Assembly (NCBI GenBank): GCA_011525625.1
Contig: WYAX01000012.1
Location: 124,001-188,000 of the forward strand
Reading direction: 5' to 3'
From: Nitrospira defluvii
GTDB taxonomy: Bacteria; Nitrospirota; Nitrospiria; Nitrospirales; Nitrospiraceae
Length of the DNA stretch: 64,000 nt
Shown here: positions 35,402 through 45,201 of the stretch, one piece after another
Position numbering within the stretch: the stretch's first letter is position 1
Layout: the number at the start of each line of letters is the position of its first letter
The notes under the pieces: generated by a model
The model's input: the letters and a program-made list of their open reading frames with translations, nothing else
What the model was told of the DNA's origin: nothing
Databases searched by the model: none
Position numbers and translations under genes: made by a program

Positions 35402-36316
35402 TCAACGGAACCAGCGGTCGTACATATAGAACAGGTCCAGCGTGAGGCGGGCGCCGAAGGTCGGCCCGTAGTCTTTCTGGTTGATGAGATCGTTCCACGT
35501 CTCAAACGTGAAGGCGGAATACCGCAGCGCGAGTGAGACGAACCGTTCTTCCAGCGCATCGCCTTGGTGATCCACAAACAGCCCGGAGTCGAGGGTGACC
35601 GCCAGTTCGATTTCCCATGGAGTCGAATCGTCCCAGTGACGGTAGTTGCCCAAGCCGACGGACGCCTGCGCAAGATAGGATTGCGGGGCGACCTGGCGAA
35701 ACGCGGCGCCGCTGAACGGGCGGCCATATCGCGCGAGAGCGGAGACGCGAAGATAGTCGCCGAGCAGCGGGATCGGGTCGAGAATGGCCAGCCGCCGAAA
35801 CCCGGCCTGCACGTAGGGTTCGTAATACAACGAGCCGCCGGCGCCGCCCAGTCCGGCAAAAAAGACGTCGCTGGTGCCTAACATGCCGAACCAGCGGGTC
35901 ATCGTTCCGCTCAGCATGAAATCGTTGGCCTCGCGTTTGTTCCCGACCGGGACCTCCGTCAACCCGCGAAACTTGTGCACCACATCGTTTTGCAGAAACC
36001 GGCTGGGCCCGTCACGCGTGGGTCCGCCTCCCGCCGTGAGATTCAAATTCCAACCCGGTAATTGCGACAGGGGTTTGGTCCAGCTCAGGGTGAAGAAATT
36101 CAGCCCCATGGTTTCCTGGATATCGTTGTAGCGTTTCCCTTCCCCGTCGAACTCGGTAAACCGATCCAGGAGGGCGGCGCTGAAGGTCAAGGTCGGGTCA
36201 TGGTCTGGAAAGGCGATGGCCCCCCAATGGACGCTATGCGGGGGGGCTTCGGCCAGGGCGAGTCCGGGAACAAGCCAGAGGGCGAACGCAAGGGTGACGA
36301 TCCATCGGCGGCGCAT
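35402..36316 (-). CDS. Outer-membrane beta-barrel protein of unknown function
   Basis: 304 residues from ATG 36316, which starts a good signal peptide (RRRWIVTLAFALWLVPGLALA, cleaved before EAPP). The body alternates hydrophobic and polar residues with many aromatic-ended strands (LTFSAALLDRF, WELELAV-like strands, FGARLTLDLFYMYDRWF) and ends R-W-F-R, as expected for a barrel. I do not recognise the family with confidence; MipA/OmpV- or LpxR-like barrels are candidates. It is divergent from the HerA-like gene, and the 180-base gap should hold both promoters. Confidence 0.55.
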   Translation of the reverse strand: MRRRWIVTLAFALWLVPGLALAEAPPHSVHWGAIAFPDHDPTLTFSAALLDRFTEFDGEGKRYNDIQETMGLNFFTLSWTKPLSQLPGWNLNLTAGGGPTRDGPSRFLQNDVVHKFRGLTEVPVGNKREANDFMLSGTMTRWFGMLGTSDVFFAGLGGAGGSLYYEPYVQAGFRRLAILDPIPLLGDYLRVSALARYGRPFSGAAFRQVAPQSYLAQASVGLGNYRHWDDSTPWEIELAVTLDSGLFVDHQGDALEERFVSLALRYSAFTFETWNDLINQKDYGPTFGARLTLDLFYMYDRWFR

Positions 36317-36494
36317 ACGCGCCGCATCCTGCCAGTGAAGCCGCCGATTCCGCAACTGAATTGATGCGTGAGGGACAGCTTGGCCGGCCGGCCGTCGGCC
36401 ATCGAACGGCTTGCAGTCCTGGTGCTCGCTTACTAAAATGCCCGTCGAATTTCCGCGTCCTTCCTCGATCCGTACTCGCGCCACTGGGGGAGTT

Positions 36495-39041
36495 ATGCCG
36501 CCGAAAAAGAACGCTACCAAGACGAACGCCGGGGCGACGCCCGACATCGCCACAGGCTCATCCGCAACAGGTCCGTCGAGCGACGGGGCCGCGGAGTTTG
36601 AAAAACTCGGAGTGTTTTATCTCGGTCGGCCGTATGATCTGGCCGCAAAAAAACCGAAGCCGGGATGGCTCTTGTATGACTCGAAGGATCTGGTGACCCA
36701 CGCAGTCTGCGTCGGCATGACGGGCAGCGGGAAAACAGGGCTCTGCGTCGGCCTGTTGGAAGAGGCGGCGATCGACGGCATTCCGGCCATTGTCATCGAT
36801 CCCAAGGGGGACCTGGCCAATCTGCTGCTGACATTCCCGCAATTGCGGGGTGAGGATTTTGCTCCGTGGATCAATGAGGACGACGCCAGGAAGAAGGGGG
36901 TGTCACCGACCGACTATGCCGCTCAGCAGGCGGCCTTATGGAAAACGGGGTTAGGAGAGTGGGGCCAGAGCGGCGAGCGGATTCAAAAGATGCGGGATGC
37001 CGCCGACTTTGCCGTCTACACGCCGGGCAGCACGGCGGGTCTACCGGTCTCGATTCTGAAATCGTTCGCCGCTCCGCCGCCGGAGATGCTGGATGATGCC
37101 GAGCTCTTGCGCGAACGGATCGGGACCACCGTGACCAGCCTGCTCGGGTTGATCGGTCTTGACGCGGACCCGATCACCAGCCGCGAACATATTCTGCTCT
37201 CGTCGATTCTCGACAGCGCCTGGCGGGCGGGACAGGATTTGGGTCTGGCCGCCCTCATTCATCAGATTCAGGCTCCGCCGATGGTGAAGATGGGGGTGCT
37301 GGATCTGGAGTCCTTCTTCCCGTCGAAGGAGCGGTTCGTGTTGGCCATGCAGTTGAACAATTTGCTGGCGGCGCCGGGATTCGCGGCCTGGATGGAAGGG
37401 GAGCCGCTGGATGTGGGACAGATGTTGTACGGCGCGTCCGGGAAGCCGCGTATCGCGATTTTTTCGATCGCACATTTGAATGATGCCGAGCGCATGTTTT
37501 TTGTGTCGCTGCTGCTGAATCACACGCTGGGTTGGGTCCGTGCGCAATCGGGGACGACCAGTCTTCGGGCGATCCTCTACATGGACGAAATTTTCGGCTA
37601 CTTCCCGCCGGTGGCGAATCCTCCCTCCAAGGCGCCCCTGCTGACGTTGCTCAAGCAGGCGCGGGCATTCGGGTTGGGGGTGGTGCTGGCCACGCAAAAT
37701 CCCGTCGATCTGGATTACAAAGGATTGGCCAATACCGGCACGTGGTTTATCGGCCGTCTGCAAACAGAGCGTGACAAAGCACGGGTGATCGAAGGGCTGG
37801 AAGGCGCGGCCGCCAGCAGTGGAAAGAAGTTTGATCGTCAACAGATGGAGCAGACACTGGCCGGACTTGGGAACCGGGTGTTTCTGTTGAACAATGTACA
37901 CGAGGATGCGCCGGAAGTCTTTCAGACCCGCTGGACCCTGTCGTACTTGCGCGGGCCGCTGACTCGGACACAAATCAAGCACGTGATGGGGCCTCTGCGA
38001 GGTACACGCGAAGCGCCCGCTTCGCAGGGGGCAATTGCGGAGGCTACAGGGGCGACGCAATCGATACAGGGCGCGGTGGGCTCGACCGCCTCCCGCCCGA
38101 TCGTTCCGCCCGCGGTGCCGCAATATTTTCTTCCCTTGCGGAGTGCACAGCCGGAGAAGGCCGACCTGGTCTATCAGCCCATGGTGCTCGGAGCGGTTCA
38201 GGTGCGGTTTACGGACAACAAAGCGGCGGTCGATGCGACGGATGCACTCATGCGTCTGGCGGTGATCGGCACCGGCGCGGTGCCCGTGGAGTGGGAGCAG
38301 GCGCACATTGCGGAGGTGGCCCTGGCCGATCTCGAACGCGAGCCTGCCGGCGGTGCCCGATTTGAGCCGCTCCCCGGTATCGCAAGTCAGGCCAAACAGT
38401 ATGAGACGTGGAAGAGCGATCTGTCGGCTTGGGTCTTTCGCACGCAAAAGCTCGAACTCTTTCGTAGCCCGAGTGCCGCTGCCTTGTCCCGTCCCGGCGA
38501 ATCGGAGCGCGAGTTTCGCGTACGACTCCAACAAATGGGGCGTGAGCAACGTGATCAGCACAGCGACAGCCTGCGAAAGAAATACGCGCCGAAAATCGCG
38601 GTCCTCCAAGATCGCATCAGGCGCGCAGAGCAGATGGTCGAGCGGCAACAAGCCGAATCCCGCAGCAGCCAGTTGCACGCCGCGATCTCCGTTGGGGCGA
38701 CCATCCTGGGGGCGTTTCTCGGGCGGAAGACGATCAGCGCGACCACCATCGGCAAGGCGACGACGGCGATCCGTGGGGCGGGTCGGGCGATGAAAGAATC
38801 GAAGGACGTCGGTTACGCCGAAGACAATGTGGCTGCGCTGCAACAGCAGCTGTCGGCACTGGAGGCACAGTTCACTGCCGAAACGGCCGCATTAGCCGCA
38901 GCAACCGATCCGCTGACGGAGACGCTCGACCGTCTCATCATCAAGCCCAGCAAATCGAATATCGCCGTCAAACTGGTGGCGTTGGCCTGGGCCCCCCATT
39001 GGCGCACGGCCGATGGAAGTGCGCTCCCTGCCTGGGTGTAA
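36495..39041 (+). CDS. HerA/VirB4-type ATP-binding protein
   Basis: 848 residues from ATG 36495. The ATPase core has Walker A VGMTGSGKTGLC, a following VIDPKGDLANL (typical of HerA/FtsK-class motors), Walker B ILYMDEIFGYFPP and the sensor LATQNPVDLDYKGLANTGTWF. The C-terminal third has a long basic coiled coil (EREFRVRLQQMGREQRD to QMVERQQAESR) and a glycine/alanine-rich hydrophobic piece (ISVGATILGAFLGRKT). HerA-class proteins translocate DNA or move proteins. No NurA nuclease or conjugation genes are adjacent, so the target is unknown. ATGs at 36411 and 36438 are alternative starts; the basic MPPKKNATKTN start is preferred. Confidence 0.8.
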   Translation: MPPKKNATKTNAGATPDIATGSSATGPSSDGAAEFEKLGVFYLGRPYDLAAKKPKPGWLLYDSKDLVTHAVCVGMTGSGKTGLCVGLLEEAAIDGIPAIVIDPKGDLANLLLTFPQLRGEDFAPWINEDDARKKGVSPTDYAAQQAALWKTGLGEWGQSGERIQKMRDAADFAVYTPGSTAGLPVSILKSFAAPPPEMLDDAELLRERIGTTVTSLLGLIGLDADPITSREHILLSSILDSAWRAGQDLGLAALIHQIQAPPMVKMGVLDLESFFPSKERFVLAMQLNNLLAAPGFAAWMEGEPLDVGQMLYGASGKPRIAIFSIAHLNDAERMFFVSLLLNHTLGWVRAQSGTTSLRAILYMDEIFGYFPPVANPPSKAPLLTLLKQARAFGLGVVLATQNPVDLDYKGLANTGTWFIGRLQTERDKARVIEGLEGAAASSGKKFDRQQMEQTLAGLGNRVFLLNNVHEDAPEVFQTRWTLSYLRGPLTRTQIKHVMGPLRGTREAPASQGAIAEATGATQSIQGAVGSTASRPIVPPAVPQYFLPLRSAQPEKADLVYQPMVLGAVQVRFTDNKAAVDATDALMRLAVIGTGAVPVEWEQAHIAEVALADLEREPAGGARFEPLPGIASQAKQYETWKSDLSAWVFRTQKLELFRSPSAAALSRPGESEREFRVRLQQMGREQRDQHSDSLRKKYAPKIAVLQDRIRRAEQMVERQQAESRSSQLHAAISVGATILGAFLGRKTISATTIGKATTAIRGAGRAMKESKDVGYAEDNVAALQQQLSALEAQFTAETAALAAATDPLTETLDRLIIKPSKSNIAVKLVALAWAPHWRTADGSALPAWV

Positions 39042-39198
39042 TATTTTCACGCCTTCAGCTGCAGGCCTTGTGACGAGGGCCGGACCGCGTCGAGTCAGTC
39101 CCATATGGCCCTACTCCATGCCGGGCATTCTATGGTATGACTCAAAGCCGATTCGGTCAGTGTGATCCTGTGATTCCTCCGCGCCTGGAAGCGCATGT

Positions 39199-42100
39199 AT
39201 GCGGACGCACGCCCTGCCTTCCGATGAAACCGCTCGAATAGACGCGCTGATGCGCGCGCGCATTCTCGACTCTCCACCCGAGACAGCCTTCGACGATCTT
39301 GCGCAACTGGCCGCGTCACTCTGCGACGCCCCGCTGGCCGTCATCACGTTTATTGATCGGGACCGCCAATGGTTCAAAGCTAGGGTTGGGGTGGAGGTCG
39401 CCCAGACCCCCCGCTCGTCCGGACTCTGTTCCCATACCATCGAAAGCGGAGAGCCGTGTGTCGTGGAGGATGCACAGGCTGATCCGCGTTTCTCCTCTCA
39501 CCTATTGGTTGCCGCTGATCCGCAGGTCAGATTCTATTGCGGGGTACCGGTCGTCACGACGGATGGGTATGCGATCGGGACGATCGCCGTGATGGATCGT
39601 GTGGCGAGACCATGGAGGGAGACGGAGTGTCTGGCCCTGCAACGATTGGCGCGGCAGGCTGCGGCGTTGTTGGAACTCCGGATGCTGCGAGGTGATCAAC
39701 CGGCTTTCGGTGAGAAGCCGGTACAAGACCAGGAGATGTTTCAGCTCATGGCAGGGAGTAGCCGGTCCACTGGGCTGGATTTTCTCCAGGAGCTTGTCGA
39801 CACGCTGGCGCACTCGATCGGCGCGGCCTACGCGTTCTGCATTCGTCCCGTTCCGGGACGGCGCGCCAAAACCGTCGCCGGATACGGACCGGATGGACCA
39901 TTGGACACCATGGAATATGATCTCGTCGGGACCCCCTGCGAGCACGTCTTGAGAGAAGGCTTTTGTCACTACCCGGGCGCCGTGCAAGCCGCGTTTCCAC
40001 AGGATGACCTGCTTCGACAGCTCTCCATCGAGTCATACATGGCCCTGACGCTTCCTTCGCCGACCGGTGAGCCCATCGGCTGGATTGCCATGCTGGCGAA
40101 GACCCCGTTGGTGGACGCCGGGAGGGCAGAGTCGCTGCTGCGGATGGCTGCCGGTCGCGCCGGCAGTGAGTTGGGGCGGCATCTCGCCGAGCAGCAGCTC
40201 AGGAAGAGCGAAGAGCGGTTCCGCGCCGCCTATCGGAACGCGACGGTCGGGATGTCGATCGCCGACTTGAGCGGCCGTATCGAGGAAGTCAATCAGCGGC
40301 TCTGCACGATCCTTGGCTACTCGGAAGAGGAGTTGTTGACCCGCACGTTCCAATCGCTCACGCATCCCGATGACCTGGGGCAGAATCTTGAACGAATCAA
40401 GAATCTGATGGAAGGAACCGCCGAGGGCGACGTCTTTGAGAAGCGATACATCAGAAAGGATGGAGAGATCGTCTGGGCGCAAGTGGGACTCTCGGTCATT
40501 CGGGATGCCGCAGGTCGCGTGCGGCATACGCTGGCGATGGTGCAGGACATCACCGAACGCAAACGGACCAAAGAGGCGTTGTACCTCGCCAAGTACACGA
40601 TCGATCACGCCACAGAGGCGTTTTACTGGGTGGGAGCCGGGGCGGAACTGCTGGATGTGAACGACGCCGCGTGCGACATGCTGGGTTACACGAAAGACGA
40701 ATTTCGCCGCATGACGGTCCACGACATCAATCCGGAATTTGAGGCCGACCGCTGGCCGTCCTTTTGGGCGGACATGCGGCGACGAGGCAGAGATTCCTTC
40801 GAGAGTCTGCACCGGGCCAAGGACGGCCGGCTCATTCCGATCGAAGTGAGCGTGATGTTCATTCAGTACAACCAGGTGGAATGTCATTGCGCATTCGTGC
40901 GGGATATTTCCGAGCGGAAACAGGCAGAGCAGGCCCTGGCGCATACGCAGGAGAAACTCCGGCAGGCGCTTCGGGCGTCCGGCACGGGACTCTGGGATTG
41001 GAATACGGAAACCAATGAGGTGTTTTTCTCCGATGAATGGGCGCAGCAGCTCGGCCATACGAACCAGGAGATCGCCGGCCGGTTCGAGGAATGGGAGTCG
41101 CGGCTGCACCCTGACGACCGCGAACGGGCCCTGGTTTACGTGCAGCACTACCTCACCAATCCAAAAGGCCCCTATGAGCAAGAGTTTCGCTTGCGCCGGA
41201 AGGACGGTTCCTACTGTTGGATCTCCGCACGGGCCTCGTTTGTCGAGGAGCCCGACGGGAGGAGGGTCCGGCTCCTCGGGTCGCATACGGATCTCACCGA
41301 ACGCAAGCTGGCCGAGACGGCCCTGCGGGCGAGTGAGGAACGGTTTCACATCACCATCGAAGCGATCAATGAAGGGATGTGGGATTGGAACATTCTGACG
41401 GATGTCGTCTATTTCAGTCCGCAGTGGATCAGGCTGCTGGGGTATGTGCCGGAGGCAGTCACCGGATCGGTAGCGTTTTTCTATTCGATTCTGCATCCGG
41501 ACGATCTTCCGCGCATGAGGGAGGTCCTTCAGGCGCATCTCGACGGCCGCACGCCCCTAAAGGAACTCGAAGTGCGGCTGCACCACAAGTCCGGCGAATA
41601 TCGATGGTATCTGGATCGCGGCAAGGTCGTGGCCAGGGATGAGCAGGGACGCCCGTTGCGCATGGTCGGAACCATCACCGACATCACTGAGCGCAAGCAG
41701 GTGGAGCGAGAGCGGGCGGAGGCCCTGGGGAATCTGCAGACCATCATGGAAACGGTGCCCGATGTGATCTTTGTGTTGGATCTGGAGGGGCGTCTCAGCA
41801 AGTGGAATCGTCGATTGGAGACGGTGACGGGATACACGCACGACGAGTTGTTGGGTAAGCCGGCCCTCGAGATGGTGCCTTCCGCTGAGGCTGAACAGAC
41901 CAGCGCGGCCATCCGGCTGGCCTTTGACAACGGCTATGCGGAGTTGGAAGGCCATCTTCTGACGAAAGACGGACGCGCCCTGGGCTACCACTGGAATGGA
42001 GCGCCCTTCGCGGATTTGCAGGGGCGGGTCGTCGGCATTTCCGGGGTGGGCCGCGATATCACCGAACGACAGCAGACAGAGGCCTTGCTTCGGTCCAGCG

Positions 42101-43227
42101 AAGAGCGGTTTCGTCTCGTGGCGCAGGCCACCAACGACATTCTGTGGGATTGGGATCTGCTGACGGGTGATCATTGGTGGAGCCCCAATGCCTGCGAGAA
42201 GTTCGGGTATGACCCTCGAAAGGAACCGAGCATCGATGCATGGAGCGGCCGCTTGCACCCTGACGACAGGGGGCGCGTGCTCGACATGGTCAGCCAGGCC
42301 ATTCAAACGGAGATCAGCACCCTCTCGGCCGAATACCGTTTTCAACTGGCCGACGGCACGTATGGATACTTTCTCGACCGAGCCCATATCGTACGGAACG
42401 AGGCTAGGGTGGCGGTACGCATGATCGGGGCGATGATCGACGTCACGGGACCTCGGCGGGCCTATGCGTCTTTGGAGGAGGCCTATCGACGGTTTCAGGC
42501 CATGTCGCAGGAACTGCATATGGTGGAGTCCAACGAACGTCGCCGGCTGTCCCGCGAGTTACACGATGAAGTCGGTCAATTGCTGACGTCGCTCAAGTTC
42601 GATCTCACGTCGGTGAAGCGGAGCGTCGCGGCACGATCCACCGGTGCGGGAGGCCGGGGGCAGGAACGCCTGGTTCGTGCGCTGGACACGACGGACCAGC
42701 TATTCTCGCGCCTGCGTCGTATTGTCCGCGCCCTCCGCCCACCGGTCTTGGAAGAACTGGGATTAAAGGCCGGCCTGGAGGCCTTGATCGCGGACGTGCA
42801 GGCCCGAACCCGCTTGCGTTGTGTATTGGTGTTCGAGCAGGCACCACGCCGCGGCGCGCGTCAGCCCACGTTGGAGACGGCATTCTATCGTATTGTCCAG
42901 GAACTGCTGGCGAATGTGGTCCGCCATGCGCAGGCTACGAACGTGTCCCTACTCGTTCAGCAGAGTCGGCGGGAATGGCGATTGACGGTTACGGACGACG
43001 GCGTCGGATTCGACGTCGCGGGTCTCTCCCCCGTGGGTGGCTTCGGTTTGCGGGGCATCCGTGAGCGGGTGGAGATTCTCGCCGGCCATGTGGAGATCAG
43101 TTCCCGAGCCGACTCCGGCACGACGGTTCAGGTGCGTATTCCGGTCGGTTCCACGCCCGACGGGGCTGCCGGCGCAGGTGTGTCATCAGCCTCGGCATCA
43201 CGACGGAGGAAACCGGTTCATGAATAA
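39199..43227 (+). CDS. Multi-sensor NarL-type histidine kinase (2 GAF, 6 PAS, HisKA_3)
   Basis: 1342 residues, soluble. Two GAF domains (about 10-155 with FIDRDRQWFKARVG; about 185-325) are followed by six PAS/PAC units, several of the WDWN/WDWD type (GTGLWDWNTETNEV, GMWDWNILTDVV, DILWDWDLLTGDH). The C-terminal kinase is HisKA_3 (ERRRLSRELHDEVGQLL) with HATPase (VTDDGVGFDV, GFGLRGIRER), the class that partners NarL/LuxR-type regulators. It overlaps the downstream LuxR-type regulator by 8 bases, giving a clear cognate pair. No membrane segment is seen, so the cues are cytoplasmic, probably redox or small ligands. Confidence 0.9.
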   Translation: MRTHALPSDETARIDALMRARILDSPPETAFDDLAQLAASLCDAPLAVITFIDRDRQWFKARVGVEVAQTPRSSGLCSHTIESGEPCVVEDAQADPRFSSHLLVAADPQVRFYCGVPVVTTDGYAIGTIAVMDRVARPWRETECLALQRLARQAAALLELRMLRGDQPAFGEKPVQDQEMFQLMAGSSRSTGLDFLQELVDTLAHSIGAAYAFCIRPVPGRRAKTVAGYGPDGPLDTMEYDLVGTPCEHVLREGFCHYPGAVQAAFPQDDLLRQLSIESYMALTLPSPTGEPIGWIAMLAKTPLVDAGRAESLLRMAAGRAGSELGRHLAEQQLRKSEERFRAAYRNATVGMSIADLSGRIEEVNQRLCTILGYSEEELLTRTFQSLTHPDDLGQNLERIKNLMEGTAEGDVFEKRYIRKDGEIVWAQVGLSVIRDAAGRVRHTLAMVQDITERKRTKEALYLAKYTIDHATEAFYWVGAGAELLDVNDAACDMLGYTKDEFRRMTVHDINPEFEADRWPSFWADMRRRGRDSFESLHRAKDGRLIPIEVSVMFIQYNQVECHCAFVRDISERKQAEQALAHTQEKLRQALRASGTGLWDWNTETNEVFFSDEWAQQLGHTNQEIAGRFEEWESRLHPDDRERALVYVQHYLTNPKGPYEQEFRLRRKDGSYCWISARASFVEEPDGRRVRLLGSHTDLTERKLAETALRASEERFHITIEAINEGMWDWNILTDVVYFSPQWIRLLGYVPEAVTGSVAFFYSILHPDDLPRMREVLQAHLDGRTPLKELEVRLHHKSGEYRWYLDRGKVVARDEQGRPLRMVGTITDITERKQVERERAEALGNLQTIMETVPDVIFVLDLEGRLSKWNRRLETVTGYTHDELLGKPALEMVPSAEAEQTSAAIRLAFDNGYAELEGHLLTKDGRALGYHWNGAPFADLQGRVVGISGVGRDITERQQTEALLRSSEERFRLVAQATNDILWDWDLLTGDHWWSPNACEKFGYDPRKEPSIDAWSGRLHPDDRGRVLDMVSQAIQTEISTLSAEYRFQLADGTYGYFLDRAHIVRNEARVAVRMIGAMIDVTGPRRAYASLEEAYRRFQAMSQELHMVESNERRRLSRELHDEVGQLLTSLKFDLTSVKRSVAARSTGAGGRGQERLVRALDTTDQLFSRLRRIVRALRPPVLEELGLKAGLEALIADVQARTRLRCVLVFEQAPRRGARQPTLETAFYRIVQELLANVVRHAQATNVSLLVQQSRREWRLTVTDDGVGFDVAGLSPVGGFGLRGIRERVEILAGHVEISSRADSGTTVQVRIPVGSTPDGAAGAGVSSASASRRRKPVHE

Positions 43228-43858
43228 GTGTCGCTGTTTGATCGCCGATGATCATCCGATCGTACGGAGGGGCGTACGTGAACTGTTGGAGGAGCAACAG
43301 CTCTCCTCCGAGATCTGCGAAGTCCGCACCGGTGAGGAGGCATTGGAGGCTGTGCGGCGTCAGGCCTGGGACGTGATGATTTTGGACATTGCCCTTCCCG
43401 ACAAGCACGGGTTGGAGGTCCTGAAGGAAACCAAACTCCTGCAGCCGCGGCTCCCGGTGCTCATGTTGAGCCTCTATCCGGAAAAAGAGTTTGCGATGCG
43501 AGCGATTAAAGCGGGCGCGTCGGGATATTTGACCAAGCAAAGCGCACCGTCCGAGTTGCTGGCGGCGGTTCTGCGGGTCTTGCAGGGGGGGCGGTACATC
43601 ACGGCGGCGTTGGCCGAACAGATGGCGAGTGCGCTGGAAACCGGTGCCGCCGACTCGTTGCATGCCAGACTGTCGGATCGTGAACTGCAAGTGCTTCGAT
43701 TGCTGGGACAGGGGAAATCGGTCTCCGTAATTGCCGAAGAGCTTCGTCTCAGCGTGAAAACCATTAGTACCTACCGGGCGAGGATTCTCGAAAAACTGTC
43801 CTGTGAGAGCACGGGTGAGTTGATCCGCTACGCCATAGAGGCGCGGCTGATCGATTAG
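43220..43858 (+). CDS. LuxR/NarL-family response regulator, partner of the upstream kinase
   Basis: 212 residues: receiver with ADDHPIVRRG, phosphoacceptor in VMILDIALPD and the switch lysine in YLTKQSAP, then a LuxR-type helix-turn-helix (LSDRELQVLRLLGQGKSVSVIAEELRLSVKTISTYRARILEKL). ATG 43220 has GGAGG ten bases upstream and lies inside the last codons of the kinase gene, so the two are translationally coupled. It is a transcription factor; its targets are unknown but may include the following regulator genes. Confidence 0.92.
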   Translation: MNKCRCLIADDHPIVRRGVRELLEEQQLSSEICEVRTGEEALEAVRRQAWDVMILDIALPDKHGLEVLKETKLLQPRLPVLMLSLYPEKEFAMRAIKAGASGYLTKQSAPSELLAAVLRVLQGGRYITAALAEQMASALETGAADSLHARLSDRELQVLRLLGQGKSVSVIAEELRLSVKTISTYRARILEKLSCESTGELIRYAIEARLID

Positions 43859-44017
43859 GTCTCTCTCCCTGCTCTCTCCTGGTTTGCCCCTCCGTTCCAT
43901 CGCTGTCAGTCGAATGCCGACAGGTAAATCCACCTTCTGCCGATGTTCCTACGTGCCTCCCTCCGTCGAGACTAGACGGCCGTCAGTCGACTCGTGATTG
44001 GCGACCAAGGGAGGTCC

Positions 44018-44698
44018 ATGGACACGCAGCACGTGTATCGTATTGTTTTGATTGATGACAGTCGGATGGCGCGCCTTGGGCTGCGGGAACAGCTGAATCG
44101 GACGGCGGAGTTTCGGATTGTCGGTGAGGCGACATCGATGGCGGAGGGGCTGGAACTGGTCCAGAGACTGACGCCCGATCTGGTGTTGCTGGACATCAGT
44201 TTGCCGGACGGCTCCGGTGTGGAAGCCTGCCGCCGGTTGGTGGCGGGAAGGCCGGATACGCGGGTGCTCATCCTCAGCGTGTACGACGAGTCTGCCCTAA
44301 TCCGCGAGGCGGTCGCTGCGGGCGCTCAGGGGTATGTGCTGAAAGATACGCCGGTGGCCATGTGGCGGAATGCGATGCGGAGGGTGGCCGGTGGCGGCGC
44401 CGTCCTGGGGCCGCAGTTGATCGGCCAGGTCCTGATGGAAGTCCGGGAGATGGCCAATGGGCTGTCTACGGCTTGCCTGGCCGACTTGTCTCCTCAAGAG
44501 CGGCGCCTGTTGCCACTCGTGGCGGAGGGCAAGACCAACAGGGAAATCGCCGCGGCCCTGTCGCTCTCGGAGAAAACGGTGAAGAACTATATTTCCAACA
44601 TGTACTCCAAGTTGGGGATTACACGCCGCTCGCAGGTGGCGACCCTCTACGCCAGGACCCTGCCGAGCGGGGGATTTTCCGCCGAGGATTGTGCCTGA
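44018..44698 (+). CDS. LuxR/NarL-family response regulator
   Basis: 226 residues from ATG 44018, preceded by AAGGGAGG. The receiver is canonical (LIDDSRMARLG, LVLLDISLPDGSG, YVLKDTP). The output helix-turn-helix LSPQERRLLPLVAEGKTNREIAAALSLSEKTVKNYISNMYSKLGITRRSQ is closely related to that of the regulator at 58.1-58.8 kb rather than to its neighbour, so it is a paralogue with a different partner. It is separated from the previous gene by about 160 bases and followed after 18 by a lone receiver gene. Cognate kinase uncertain. Confidence 0.9.
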   Translation: MDTQHVYRIVLIDDSRMARLGLREQLNRTAEFRIVGEATSMAEGLELVQRLTPDLVLLDISLPDGSGVEACRRLVAGRPDTRVLILSVYDESALIREAVAAGAQGYVLKDTPVAMWRNAMRRVAGGGAVLGPQLIGQVLMEVREMANGLSTACLADLSPQERRLLPLVAEGKTNREIAAALSLSEKTVKNYISNMYSKLGITRRSQVATLYARTLPSGGFSAEDCA

Positions 44699-44716
44699 CA
44701 CCGAAGCGAGGTACCG

Positions 44717-45100
44717 GTGCCTCTGATTCTGGTTGCAGACGATGATGCAAAGGTGTGTCGCTGGCTGCGGATGGTGCTTGAAATGGAGGGGTATCGGGTC
44801 GTCGAGGCGACGGATGGGCGTCAGGCCATGCGGACCATTCAGCGTGGGGCTCCCGATCTCGTGATGCTCGACATCCATCTGCCGGCTCCCGATGGGCTGG
44901 AAACGATTCTCCGACTACACAGCCGGCAAGTGCCCGTCAAAGTCTTGGCTGTATCCGGCCAGGCCGTGCAGGGCTACGATATTCTCAAGATTGCCGCAAT
45001 CTTCGGCGCCCATGGCACGCTGGCGCAACCGTTCAGTGTGGATCGATTGCTGCTCGGGGTTCGGGCGCTCGTCGGGCCTGTGCATCCTCATCTGGCGTAA
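44717..45100 (+). CDS. Stand-alone receiver domain with Gln at the conserved Lys position
   Basis: 127 residues, a single CheY-like domain: acidic pair ADDD, phosphoacceptor in LVMLDIHLPA. The usual KP motif near the C terminus is replaced by AQPFSVD, so the switch lysine is Gln and phosphorylation-linked signalling may be altered. GTG start at 44717, with a GAGG upstream, 18 bases after the LuxR-type regulator. It could be a phosphate sink or a connector for the neighbouring kinases. Confidence 0.8.
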   Translation: MPLILVADDDAKVCRWLRMVLEMEGYRVVEATDGRQAMRTIQRGAPDLVMLDIHLPAPDGLETILRLHSRQVPVKVLAVSGQAVQGYDILKIAAIFGAHGTLAQPFSVDRLLLGVRALVGPVHPHLA

Positions 45101-45201
45101 CGTCTTCCGCCATCTTCCACATTCCTGCATGCCGGTCACGCCACGATATCGATGAACGAGAGATGTCGTCGTCGTTCCTCGGCCTGTTGGCCATCTCTGC
45201 C

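Noticed and set aside
37041-38843. Long antisense frame of 600 residues across the HerA-like gene
   Set aside because: It is rich in Arg/His/Gln without domain pattern and mirrors codon bias of the opposite strand; a shadow frame in GC-rich DNA. The same applies to the antisense frames at 40033-41538 and 47179-48414.
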